This document shows positions 1 to 11,500 of a stretch of DNA of 64,000 nucleotides, piece after piece. This DNA is from Blepharisma japonicum (taxonomy: Eukaryota; Ciliophora; Heterotrichea; Heterotrichida; Blepharismidae): assembly GCA_949751835.1 (NCBI GenBank), contig CATKHK010000004.1, forward strand, positions 1 through 64,000, written 5' to 3'. The notes under the pieces are model-generated. The model did not search any database. It saw nothing but the letters and a program-made list of their open reading frames with translations, and was not told the DNA's origin. Each line of letters begins with the position of its first letter. Position 1 is the stretch's first letter. A program made the position numbers and the translations under genes.

Positions 1-11
1 ACACCCTAACA
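1..11. repeat. Telomeric repeat at chromosome left end
   Basis: The first 11 bases are ACA followed by one full CCCTAACA unit, that is about 1.4 copies of the C-rich telomere repeat known from Blepharisma and Stentor. The C-rich strand reads 5' to 3' into the chromosome, as expected at a left end. Unique AT-rich sequence follows from about position 12. Confidence 0.8.
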
Positions 12-494
12 CAGATCTTTTTTTATATATTAAATATATATTACTTTCTGCAATCCTAGATATATTTTTTTTGAGTTTTTAATATTTTAAGCTCTAAGCA
101 AATAAAGATAATCGTTTGGATATTGTTGACTCATCACTAAATCAATCCAATACAAGATGCGCATAAGCTTAATAGCAAACTGTCTAGTAAATCTACCATA
201 GCCAGTTAAATTTGTCTCTTCCTAGCCTTAAGTTCTTCGCATTGAGCTAATACAAATGGATTTCAGCGAATTTGCATAGGAAAATGGGAGCAATTTGATT
301 TTAAAGATTATTTACTTGGAGTCTGTCAGTTAACGAAGTCTATTCATTTGAAATGTACAAGAAAAGACTTTTCCCATGTAGTGATAAAATAAATTCAATT
401 AAATGATTTTTTTTATGTATATTCAAAGATTGCTTAGACTTGATTATAAAACTGGAATATTTGGAAAAATCAATAATAGGATAAAAGCTGAAAT
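12..494. other. Subtelomeric spacer with a decayed coding-like stretch
   Basis: AT-rich subtelomeric sequence. A stretch at 258-389 is open in the same frame as the gene starting at 495, and has a coding-like composition, but it ends at TAA 390-392 and several more stops follow before 495. It may be the decayed upstream part of the pentapeptide/WD40 gene, because relatives of that gene usually carry a long N-terminal region, often an ATPase, before the repeats. This is inference. Nothing else is seen here. Confidence 0.4.
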
Positions 495-1159
495 ATGGAA
501 GAAAGGGAGATAAATTCTAAGAGTTACAATCAGAAATTTTCTGCAATTAAGAAATTTCGAGATTGTCGTAAATTGATTCTTACAAAGAAGCATATACATT
601 TAATTATATCAAGGAAATTTATAGCAAATTTGTCTACCTGCAAAGATCTTAACTCTATAAAAGAAAGCTGTATCAACAAAATCGACTTCAAAGCTTTCCC
701 ATGACTTAGCAGAGGAATTAAAGATTCTCTAACAGAGAACTTGAAAGAAATGCTTTATAGCGTTATTTTATTATCAAGAATTACAGATTCAGTTAATCTA
801 GCAGCAAGTAACGCAATCATGCTTCTAAATAAAGCAGGATTTTTATTCATAAATAAAGACTTGAGCAAGCTAAATATTCCTAATGCTGACTTATCTTATG
901 GAATGTTTATTAATACAAATTTTGAGTCTAGTAATCTTTCTGGGGTGAATTTTTGCAATGCCCAAATATATGACTCAAACTTCAAAAACAGCAATATGAC
1001 TAACCTAAAGTTTGGAGGAAAAGTTCTAATGTCAAATTTTAGCATAAATGTTGAGACTTTCAGCTTTTCTCCTTGTGGAAAATTTCTAGCAGTAGCTGAT
1101 GGTAAAGCAATTTATCTCTATAATTCAAAAACATACCAGAAAATTATCCAGCTAATTGA

Positions 1160-2375
1160 GAGAGAATTATTGATTCCTTATTGCCCATGCATGCCCTAAC
1201 TAATACCTTCCTTTTCTTGTTTCTAAAATAATTGTCATGCTTGCTGTTTTCTGGCTTCTCCTAACTTCTCCACCAAAGATTTTAATTCACCTTTGAGATA
1301 AACAAAGTTGTAAGTATTTTCTTGGGTTCTTCCTCTTCTTCATATTCTTTGACGAATGGGTTCTTAGACTCAATTTCCTTTTGATGCATGCCCTTGAGAG
1401 CTCTATATTTTCCCCATTTGCCTCTATTTTATCTAGGAAAGGATTGTGGTATTTATCTTCATGATGACTGTTCTTTTCAAATATTTTACTTTCTTTCTCA
1501 ATTTCTATGTTCAAAATAGGACTGAGATTTCTATTTTTGCCTGATTTAATATAAATTTTTGTGATCCTGGATATTCGGAGTGTTTAATTTATTTCTTTCT
1601 GGCTTTTTTGAAATTTTTATTTGTTTCTTTCATTCTGTTAATTCCACCCTATCGTATCCGCCTGATAAGCACCCGATTTCTTGAATTTGGAACATTGTAT
1701 TATTCTTGCGTGGCACTCATTGATTTATTTCCTATAATTAAAACATCTAATAACTCAAGTACATCTCCTAAGCCTTTAAATTCTATATAAAAATTTGTAC
1801 TTTGATTCAGGTATAAAGTTTAAATATGCCTTCTCCCCTCATGAGAAATTGTATCCTCTGTGCAGACTTCTCTAAATTTACACTTTAGTTTTAAGACTTC
1901 GATTGCTTCTTCGATAGCAATATCAGAAGGTACCATCAAGCTAATTCAATACCTTTTATAATTAATCTCTCCTCCAGGCAGAAAAGGTCCAACTGGTACA
2001 GTAATCTTTTTCCTTTGAATTTCATCGAAAACAAATTGATCCCTAAAACTTATGGTAAACTGCTTCTTCAAGGAAAACTAAACAGCATCTCCTGAAGGTA
2101 GTCTATGGGATCTTAACACTCACCCTAGTCAGAATTTATTATTTATACCCACGCAGAATGCTAAGCAGAGGTCTTTTTTCTTCTTTTGGTCTGATCCTTT
2201 AAGAAACTTCGAGAAGTGGGTTTTCACAGAAAATTGCAAGAACCCCAGAACTATTGAAAAATAAATTTCGGAATATTTCTTTAACTTTTTCTTCATCTAC
2301 TCCATCAAGAGCAGGAACCGAAGGGAAAGTCAGCTGCTTCATTTCTTCCATCTTTAAAAAAGTACATCTAATTGA
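1160..2375. mobile_element. 1216-bp insertion flanked by CTAATTGA direct repeats (IES-like or transposon-like)
   Basis: The segment interrupts the WD40 gene and is flanked by 8-bp direct repeats CTAATTGA at 1152-1159 and 2368-2375, each containing a TA dinucleotide. Its length (1216, one more than a multiple of three) is what is needed to restore the host frame. Almost all of the segment is filled by a decayed minus-strand gene that starts 17 bp inside the right edge. No terminal inverted repeats were seen by eye. It could be a retained internal eliminated sequence with TA boundaries, or an old transposon insertion with an 8-bp target duplication. The direct repeats and frame are seen; the mechanism is inferred. 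Confidence 0.65.
1203..2351 (-). pseudogene. Decayed unknown gene on the minus strand inside the insertion
   Basis: Reading from ATG 2351, about 50 codons are open (start MEEMKQLTFPSVPALDG) up to TAA. A +1 shift near there opens a further frame (KFLKGSDQKKKKDLCLAF) that continues, past a TAG, through FSLKKQFTISFRDQF and PVGPFLPGGEINYKRYW to TAA 1820-1822. The same frame then continues through EFKGLGDVLELLD and stops twice more. A further minus-strand open stretch with coding-like composition covers about 1203-1560 (ends TAG). Codon use and TGA-as-Trp match coding DNA, but at least one frameshift and four stops are present, so this is a pseudogene. I do not recognise the family; a retroelement ORF1 or transposon accessory protein is possible but unsupported. 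Confidence 0.55.
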
Positions 2376-3993
2376 AGATTTTCATATAAGATCATTATTA
2401 TTTTCTGATAATGGAAATTATTTATTGTCTAGAAATAGTGAAATGAAAGCGATTTTATGGGATACATCATCAAAACTTCAAATTGCTGAATTTATAAATC
2501 GAATTAGCACTTTTAGTTTTTCACCTTGCAATAATTTTTTATGTTTTGCTTTTCTTGATGTATCTAGTCGGAAAATACAGATTTATGACATAAAAAAGAG
2601 AGAAATAGTAAATGAAATAAGTGATTTTCATTTTGGAATAAATTTAGTATTTTTTTCCTATTCAGGAAAAAATCTAGTAATTTTAAGCTGAGATAAATCA
2701 CTTAGCGTTTTAAATTTATCTACAAAAAAAATACTAAACCAAATAGCTTGCCAACATAAAAATCCAGTAGTGATATCTTGCAATCGAAAATATATCGCTT
2801 TTCATTTTAGCAATAATAAATTATTTATTTATAGCACTGATAAACTAGAGATATCGATATCTTTTACAACAAATCACTATCAGTTTGATCTTTTGGCATT
2901 TTCTCCTAACGGAAAATATATAGCCCTATCGTTGCAAAAAAAAGCAATTGAAGTTTATGACTTGGAATTAAAAGAAAAAATATATAAAGTTTTTTGCAAT
3001 AAAAGCTCTATTTTTAAATCCCTTATTTTTCATCCACATGGAAATCAATTAGTTTCTATGACCTCTGATAGAATTTTGCGATCTTGAAAAATTCCATCAG
3101 ATATTGAAATGAGTAAGAAATGAATGATAAGAAAGGGAATGACAATGGCTTCATTTTCTTATGATTACCAATATTTTGCTGTTGCTGACGAAGAGGGATG
3201 AATTTTTATATTTTTAACAGAAAACAAAAAGTTATATAAGGAGTTTCAGGCTCATAATACAGAAATTTTATGCATTTCATGATCAAAGGAAGTTTTGGCT
3301 TCTTCCAGTAGAGATCTTATAATTAAAATTTGAGACATTTGCAATGGTATTACTTTAAAAACTATCCTTACTAATTCGCTGTCTTATTGAATTGAGTTTT
3401 CTCCTAACGGTAAAAAGATCCTTTCTTGTGAATTCCCAAATTTAATAAATATATGGGATATTGATAATGATCAGATACCTATAGCTTGAAGTCATCATTT
3501 AAAAAAAGTCTCCATGTCCCATTGATCTCGCTGCGGTAATTTTCTTATTACTAGCAGTTCTGATAAAACAATTAGCATCTTAAAATTCAGTAGCCTTGAA
3601 ATATTAAGTGAGCTGACTGAGCATAGCCACGAAGTTGATTCAATCAATTTATCAATATGTGGAAAACTTTTAGTTTCTTGTGATCTGAATAAAAATGTCA
3701 AGATTTGATATTTAGGAGATTTTAATCACAATTATCAGGAAATTAAAGTTATAAAAGAATTTAATGTAGGAAACTTGATTAGCTCAATTGTTTGGACACC
3801 TGATGGAAAAAATCTAATTTTTGGTGATGGAGAAGGAAGAATACTAAAATGAAATTTTTTCGCTGAAAAGCCAGATCAATACTTAGTTTCTCATAAGGGA
3901 CTTGTTACTTCTCTTGACTGTTCAAACAATGGGCAACTTATAATTTCCTCTAGCAAAGACAGGACAGTTAAGATATGAAAATTTGATAGATAA

Positions 3994-4601
3994 GTTTAAA
4001 ATAAATTTTCTTCTTATGGTGTTAATAAATTATTTTGAAGCAGTTTAAAAAAAGGCTTTATAAAAAATCTTGCTAATTAATTATTCTAATATATTCGGCA
4101 TTTACTTTCTGCTGTTATTTAATTTTTGAATTTTTGCACTTGCTACCCTTCAATCGTTTGATCAAGGGTGGGGGTTGATTTTCCCAATTTTTAGGTCTGA
4201 CTAAAATTTTTTTTAGTAAAACCAATGTTCCAAATAGGCCAAGATCATTAAAAATGCTATACATATATTTTTTGCTTTATTGCAGCAGTCTAAATATGTT
4301 GCATCATAAAGTCTGCCAATTGATTTTATGAAAATGGTATTGAAATGGAGTGCTAAAATAGAAAGAACAGTGTGGCTAATTAGGAGAATTAATCAAGAAG
4401 GCGAAAAATGTAGGGATCTTTTTGATCCACTTGACTATAATAAATGTAAGCGCTCATAAGAGCAGCTGAGCAATACCAGAAGTTGGTGGAGACCAAGAAC
4501 AAGACAGAAAAATAGAAAAGAAGAGGGATCAGCATCAAAAGAGGATAAGAGCTAAATAAAGTAATGAAGTGGAATTATAAATAATTTCTTATTGTAATTA
4601 A
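3994..4601. other. Intergenic spacer
   Basis: 608 bp of AT-rich DNA between the WD40 gene and the TPR-IQ gene. Stops occur in all frames, and no open frame or RNA-like structure stands out. Confidence 0.6.
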
Positions 4602-6083
4602 ATGGAAGATAAGCTAAATTCTTTGGAATTGCAGTTGCTTAACTACAATAAAGTCGGAATGGAACTTTTAAGAGAGAATAAGTTTTCAGAATCATTATAT
4701 TATTTAAAAGAAGCAGAAGCATTGCTTTCATTACAATTTCAAAGATCGAAAAACATAAAATTGATTGGAATTACCTTAAATAATCTTGGTTGTTATTACA
4801 AAAAATGCAAGCATCCAGAGCTTGCATTAAAATATATTACACAAGCTATAAACTATGAAAAAATCAATGCGAATCCAACCAACTTAGCAGGAACTCATTT
4901 AAATTTATGCGTTATTTATAGTGAATTAGAAAACCATGAAAAAGCTTTAGAAGAAGGACTAAAGGCAATAGAAATTTTAAATTCTGAATCATCTTTGAAT
5001 ATTAATTTGATAAATACTCAAATTATTGCTTTCTATAACATAGGAGCTGAGCTGGAATATTTAAAAAGATTTTCTGAAAGCTTAGAGTATTTTAAAATGG
5101 CTTATCAAACTTCGGCTGAAAAATTAGGCATCAATAATGACCTTTCATTGGCAATGAAGAAAAATCTGGAAGATGTGAGTAGCAGATATAAAAGTAATGT
5201 AATTAATAAGCCAAAATTAAGAACAAAGTCAAATTTTGGGCGAAATGTAAAATCAGAAACCCCACGCAGAAATATAAATTCCTCATTACCGCCTATGAGT
5301 CAGTATAGGGACGTGCCAAATGTAATGTCCCCACATCTTTGCTACTTAAAAAAAAAAATTGAAATAGAGTTTCCAAAGATTCTTGGAAAAACTGAAAATT
5401 CTATTTGAAATTATGAAGAAAAAAATAATAAAGATGCTATCTCACCACAAACACATAAATATCAAAGATTTTTAACTGGAGAAAGATTACAGCCAATGTT
5501 TTTTAGTCCTAATTTAAAAATTAAACAAAAAAGGAATAGCAACACGACAAGGCCAGGAAATAAAAATAGTATTAACAAGAAGCAACATTTGATTTTTGGC
5601 CAAAACTTGACTGAAGAAAAGATGCTAACAGGAAGAAGCATCATAAAGAAAGATAAGTTTCTGAAAAAAGATGCTAAAGAATTGGCTGCCATAAAAATTC
5701 AAAGATTTTACAGGAACTATCTTAAAAAAGAAAAGGTAAAAAATACGAACAGAAAAAGACTTGAAATTAGTAATACAGAACCTATCAATATTTTAAATAA
5801 ATTAAATCAAAATACAAATAAAAAAGGAACTGGATTTAATAATAAAACAAATCAAGAGTTAATTACAGAAAGACGCTTAAATATTTCATATGCTCAAGCT
5901 GCAATTAGAGGCTATGAAGAAAGAAAGATATTCAACCTAATGCGAAAAGCTTCTATTCTAATACAAAAAAATTTAAGGAAATATCAGTGTAAGAAATTAT
6001 ATATTGAAATCAGAGAAGCCATTATATTTATTCAAAGAATTTATCGTTCATATCTTAAAAATAAGACAAGCATTCGAAATTAA
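4602..6083 (+). CDS. TPR and IQ-motif protein
   Basis: 493 aa, ATG to TAA, with one in-frame TGA (Trp, 5406-5408). Residues about 10-200 form tetratricopeptide-like helical pairs (LLRENKFSESLYYLKEAEALL; TLNNLGCYYKKCKHPELALKYI; THLNLCVIYSELENHEKALEEG; YNIGAELEYLKRFSESLEYF). A basic, low-complexity linker follows. The C-terminus has IQ-type calmodulin-binding helices near residues 364 (AAIKIQRFYRNYLKK), 430 (AQAAIRGYEERK), 450 (ILIQKNLRKYQCKK) and 475 (IFIQRIYRSYLK). TPR-IQ proteins in ciliates are often cytoskeletal or ciliary scaffolds bound by calmodulin or centrin-like proteins; the role here is inferred from domains only. A different-frame open stretch continues past the stop (to 6192) but I see no intron or slip that would join it. 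Confidence 0.85.
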
Positions 6084-6521
6084 CTCAAAAATTAAAAATT
6101 GTAGTTTTAATAATAAGAAATTGCGGTATGATAGATTTAATAGAGGTATTAAAGACATTATTTGGCGAATCACATATTTATCGAAATATTAATGACTATT
6201 GCAAAGGCTTATTGGCTATGCAAGTTGAAACTCTAATTTATAAGAATTCAAAAATTCAGTAATTTTAACTTGTATTCTAAAGCTACACATTATTTCATTC
6301 TATATCATTAAAAATTGATATACTAAGAATTTATAATCCCTATAGATGTTTGCTATCATATTTTAAAACAACAATATTTTCAGCTCTATTTGTTTGATAT
6401 TATCTCTGCAAAAGCTATAATCATTTTTAAGAATGCCTTAAAAGGAAAAATACTAAATAATGCAATTATATTCTTTTAAAATCTTTCTGAGATTATTATA
6501 ATCATATATATTATAAATTAA
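6084..6521. other. Intergenic spacer
   Basis: 438 bp of AT-rich sequence between two plus-strand genes. It contains a short out-of-frame open stretch up to 6192 that overlaps the previous gene's end; nothing supports it as coding. Confidence 0.6.
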
Positions 6522-8117
6522 ATGAATAATCAATATAGTATCCAGCTTCAAAAATATGAATTTGGTCGAGCTTTATTTGATGCTTTAGATAGAAATGATC
6601 CCGAACTACTTAAACTAATTTTGGATCAATATCGTAATATTCCCACAAATTCGACAGTAGCAGAAATCAATGGCTTAACTCCATTACATATTGCCGCTTT
6701 AAAAGGAAACTTAGAATGCTGTGAAACTTTGCTTGATTATGGTACTAATATAGACATAAATGCTAGAGATGATCATGAAAGAACTCCTTTGCATATTGCC
6801 TGCCTTTATTCTCATTTATCCATTGCCCAACTTTTATCCCGCTCTGGCGCCTTATTGAATGTTTCTGATATCTATGGGAACACTCCGCTTCACTATGTAA
6901 TTTTAAGAGGTAACACAGAATTTATCAATTGAATATTTCGTAAAAATCCCAAGACGGAAGTTAAAAATAAAGAAGGAAAAATCCCAACAGAAATGAGCCA
7001 AAAAAAGAATGTAAAATTGTTGGTTTTTAAGCTAATGAGACCTTCACTTGGCTCTGACAATTTTATAGAAAGCCGAAACTCACTAAAAAATATTGAATTA
7101 ATTTCAGCCATACCCAAGCAGCCATCATGCGATTTAGATGAAGTACCAGAATTAATTTTTGACTCAAAATTATCACCATCAGATTTTTTAGTTCTAGAGC
7201 AACTTGGTAAGGGAAGTTTTGGAGAGGTATTTTTGGTCCAAATGAAAAACTCTTATAGATTTTATGCAATGAAAGTTCTTAAAAAGCAGAAAGTTATCAC
7301 TCAAAACTTGATCAGATATGTGATGACAGAAAGAAACGTTCTCACTTACATAAAACACCCTTTTATAGTAGGATTAAATTATGCTTTCCAAACTGCAAGC
7401 AAATTATTTCTGGTGCTTGACTATTGCCCTGGTGGAGACTTAGGACGTCTCCTTAATAAAGAAAAAGTGTTTAGTGAAGAAAGAGCAAAAATTTACGTTT
7501 GCGAGATTTTAACTGCAATAGAAGAGTTGCATAAGAGAAACATCATTTTTAGAGATTTGAAGCCAGAAAATGTTGTTTTAGATGAAGATGGCCATGCTTT
7601 ACTAACTGATTTTGGGCTTTCGAAGGAAGGGATTCAAAGCTCCCAAGCTGCTAATTCTTTTTGTGGCTCAATTGCATATCTCGCCCCAGAAATCTTGAGA
7701 CAAAAAGGTCATGGAAAAGCAGTTGATTGGTATTTATTAGGAGTTTTATTATATGAAATGCTTATAGGCGTTCCGCCTTATTTTTCTAGCAATAAAAAAC
7801 AATTGTTATCTAATATTCAAAAAGCTCCATTAATAGTTCCTTCGCATTTAAATCACGCAACCAAAGATTTATTAATTGGCTTACTTCAAAAAAATTACGA
7901 GAAAAGATTGGGATTTATTGGTGATGCTGAAGAAGTAAAGAGTCATGAATATTTTAATGGGGTTGATTGGGATATGGTCATGAAAAAAAATTTAAGGCCA
8001 CCAAAATCTGTTATGAAGAATGATATTACTAATGGAGTTAATATTGATTTTGAAGAAGAAATTGAAACTAATGAAAATGATAACCATTTGCAAGGATGGT
8101 CTTTTGTACATGATTAG
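6522..8117 (+). CDS. Ankyrin-repeat AGC-family serine/threonine kinase
   Basis: 531 aa, ATG to TAG, one in-frame TGA (Trp, 6930-6932). Residues about 45-150 hold ankyrin repeats (NGLTPLHIAALKGNLECCETLL; ERTPLHIACLYSHLSIAQLL; YGNTPLHYVILRGN). The kinase domain starts near residue 225, with glycine loop GKGSFGEV (229-236), catalytic Lys in AMKVLKK, catalytic FRDLKPEN (Asp345) and DFG at 363-365. The activation segment is SFCGSIAYLAPEIL, where most AGC kinases have SFCGTPEYLAPE, so the usual Thr of the loop is Ser. RLG near the lobe end (EKRLGFIGDAEEVKSHEYF) and a terminal hydrophobic motif (LQGWSF) are AGC hallmarks. It should phosphorylate Ser/Thr on partners selected by the ankyrin domain. 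The ankyrin-AGC fusion is unusual outside protists; substrate unknown. Confidence 0.9.
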
Positions 8118-8597
8118 AACTGTAATAATTTTAAATAATATGCAATATTTACTTGGTATAATATTGAAAGACTATGAAATCTTTCTTGATAGGTAATATT
8201 ATTTAACTCAAAATTTGATTTCCTTAATCATTTATGATTTTTATTAGTAGAATAAGGATTGCTAAGAAAATTAAACAAATGCTAGAAACTTGGTTTAGAT
8301 TAATATAGCTTCATTAGCCAATCTTGTTTGCATCTCTAATTACTGCTTAAAAGTTATCAAGTTGGCAGCCAGTATCAAAGATATGCTAAATAGCTAGCAT
8401 TATCTCTCAGAAAGGGCAATTCCTTCAATTTTCTCACCGAAATTCTTTCAATTATTATATAGGCATTTTCACTGCATCTCAATGAATAATAATGTCAATG
8501 CCAATTTCATTTTTGTTTTCTCGTCAAAATAAGAGTGACTTTCTGATATGGCGTCAATTCATAACTAAATTTCATAATTCTATTTTAGCTTAATATT
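8118..8597. other. Intergenic spacer
   Basis: 480 bp, AT-rich, no open frame of note and no recognised motif. Confidence 0.6.
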
Positions 8598-11500
8598 ATG
8601 ATGGTGTTTCTCTCTATCTTTATTTTTCTAATATATCGGATAAATTCAGAAGCTGTATTCGATGTATCAGGAATTTCCCCCTATAAAATCTCTATCAAGA
8701 TACCTGCAGATGCAAGTGAAGTCCGTGGTAGACAAATTGCTATGAGTGCCATTGATCAGCAACTAACACGAACTGATAACCAGATTTTATCGTTTTATAG
8801 TGAAACTAGCTTCTTAGACTTCAACCCTAAAATCTTAGATTTCGGGTCTACTCAGCTTTACACGATGAAAGTTCTTTCTGTAGAAGTGATTAACAACTCA
8901 AAAACTGAGCAAGTTGAGCTTCTGCATCAATTTGTAATGGAGCCAACCCACTTCCAGATCTCTTCATTTCCAAAGAAGCCTTTGCTTCCTGGATGCTCAA
9001 TGACAATTCAGATCATTTATCTGCCCATCACATTAGGAACTCATAATACCTTAATGATTTTTAACACTAATTTCAGGCCAATTATATATCCTGTCCAAGG
9101 CAATGCACTACCAAATGAGTATTTTGCTAGCGAAATCGCTATTGAATCACCAGAAGAGTATGCTGAAGAAAATTTTTATATTTACAATCCTTACGATTAT
9201 CCTATTAAAGTAGAAAGTGTTATAATTGAGGACTCTAACATTGTTCTTGAGCAAAAATATGACCTATATGGAAGTCTTGGGCTGATTTTATCAAAAGAGT
9301 GGATTTTATTGGCAACTATAATTAGTCTCTACAAGCAAGAAGGAATTTATGAAAGTTTTTTGCAGGTCAGCTTGAGCAATAAGTATCTGAAGATTCCGAT
9401 AAATATTCATTTTTATAAGAGAGGGTTGAATTTCCCACCTAGGGTTTTATCTTTTGGAATTTTGACTGAAAAGGATCTCCCCTATAGAATTCCTTTAGTT
9501 GGATCAAATTCAGGCAACTTTGGAGTAGAAATCATTGATATTTTGACTCCTCCAAAGGCTGATTTTTTATCTGTGAAGACAAATAATAAGATAATTGCTC
9601 CTAACTCATATGATATCAATATTGGATCTTTTACTTTTAGTCCTAGGGAAGAAGGGGTTATAATGGGGAAAATTAAGGTTAAAACTAATTCGACTTCTAC
9701 AGATTATTTACTGGAATATATGGCTATTGTTTATTATGATCTTATTTCTTATAATCCTATTGATATGATTTTTCAGTCTGGTGTAAATTTAGAAAGAGTT
9801 ATTAGCTTAGAAAATACATTGAATAAGCCAATTCTGCTGCAAAAAGTAATCCCTCCAGCAGAAGCATTAATTACTGAATTTGAAGAAGTTTGGCTTAAGC
9901 CTCAACAATTAATGAACGTGATTAAAATAACTGCAGATTTTAAAAAGCCTCAGACAAGTTATATGAGATTGGTCACAAATATAGGTACAATTCCTATCAA
10001 AATTATAGTTGACGATGGCAAGCTTAATTTCTTATATATTGAAAATTTATATGAAAATATTCTTAATGGCCCTTTGGAATTCGGCCCAGCTCTAATAGGT
10101 CAAACCAGGTCGCAAAAATTTGGGCTGAAAAATCCGAATCACTTTGATATTGCAGTTAAATCAATCCAAAATCTCCATTATTGTAATTTAAAATTATCAC
10201 ATATTCTAACCTTTAGTGGCCAAATTCTGAATCACAATATCATATTCCCAGAGTACTCCCAATCAACTTATCTGTTTACTCTTAAATCTGGCTCAACTGC
10301 CTATTTTGAATTGACTGTTTCAATACTCCCAACAGTCCATATGCCTTTGGAATTTACAACTTCAACAGGAAAAATTAATTTGCCTATTTCTTATACACCA
10401 GTTTCAGGCTCGGTAGCCCTCCTGCCTATTCATTTCTCTGAAATTTTCCCAGGGATTTTAGCACAGAAGAAAATAACAGTTTCTAATTCATTTCCAATCG
10501 ATTTAAAAATTTTTTCAGTGGAAACTGACTTATCATTCATGGAAGCTGAAATTACTAAAAAATTAGTCCCCAGTGGAAAAGAAATAAGTATTGGGAAATT
10601 AAAATTCACCCCACCCTTCAATAAAGATGAAAGTATAGTCCATGATTTTACCAAATGGCCAACTTATGGGTATGCCAGAATATGGAATGAGAAAAGAAAA
10701 GCCTGGAAGGACGGAGAAATGCTTGGAACAATTAAAGTCAAATGTGATATTATAGGAGAAATAGTTGCAGCTATTCATGTAACTTTTGGAAAGCCAAGCC
10801 TGCCAATATCAGGAGTGCACAAAAAATACACTGCAGAGCTTAATACAAAGCTTCCAATATATATCAAGGCTCAGAACCCCACAGATTTCCCTTTGCAAGT
10901 GCAACTTCTGATAGCTCCAGATTCCAAGATGAGCGAGCTGAAGAAATATGAGTGCGCGAAGCACCAGAAAAGCATTGAAATGCTTGATGATGAATTTGAA
11001 AATATTGATTTGCAAAAATTAGAAAGTAAGCATTATAAAGAATGTGCTTTAAACTATCAAGAAGAAATTCCATCTATTAAAGAGGCTAACGAAGTTAGGC
11101 CTTTACCTATCTCTAAGGGGGTAAAGGACTGAAGCCTATTTGGCAAGTTAAAATATTTGTTAGGTTTTCACTCGAAAAATTTCTCAGAATATCTCAAGCC
11201 TAAGTCTTTATCGTCAGTACCATGGTACCCTTGCTGTGAAGACAGCTGTGGATGCCAAAATAGTTTAAACAAAGAAGAAGACTATAGGCAGAAATATTCC
11301 TTTTTCATAGCAAGCAAAGCAGTGACAATAATTTCTCCTCACACTTCAAAAGTCTTGGGCCCTGTTTACTTCCAGCCTGCTACTTTAGGCAACTATAATA
11401 CATCATTTCTGCTTAGAAATAACTATACTTTATTTGAAGAAATTGAAATTTTTGCTGAAGCGATAGGTCCGAAACTTGCATTTACTAAAAAAAACTCAGA

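Larger units (their letters stand above)
495..3993 (+). pseudogene. Pentapeptide-repeat/WD40 protein gene split by a 1.2-kb insertion
   Basis: The 5' part (495 to about 1159) encodes an unrecognised N-terminus, a short pentapeptide-like block (IPNADLSYG, SSNLSGVNF) and the first WD-type blade. The 3' part (about 2368-3993, stop TAA) encodes a long run of WD40-like blades. About 13 in-frame TGA codons fall mostly at the blade Trp (KIWD-type positions), so they are Trp. The two parts lie in different frames and both contain CTAATTGA (1152-1159 and 2368-2375). Deleting the 1216 bp between these repeats gives one uninterrupted frame of 761 codons and completes a normal-length blade (IIQ-LIED-FHIRSLLFSDNG). 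Pentapeptide plus WD40 combinations are typical of large ciliate STAND-like families, but no ATPase domain is present. As it stands the gene ends at TAA 1197-1199 inside the insertion. If the insertion is removed in most DNA copies, the gene may be functional. Confidence 0.75.

Noticed and set aside
1608-1790. 60-codon plus-strand open stretch inside the insertion
   Set aside because: It is antisense to a better minus-strand coding relic, lacks an ATG and has no recognisable motif.
6004-6192. Extension of the TPR-IQ protein in another frame beyond its TAA
   Set aside because: No 15-16-nt intron or plausible frameshift signal joins it; the protein ends sensibly after its last IQ helix.
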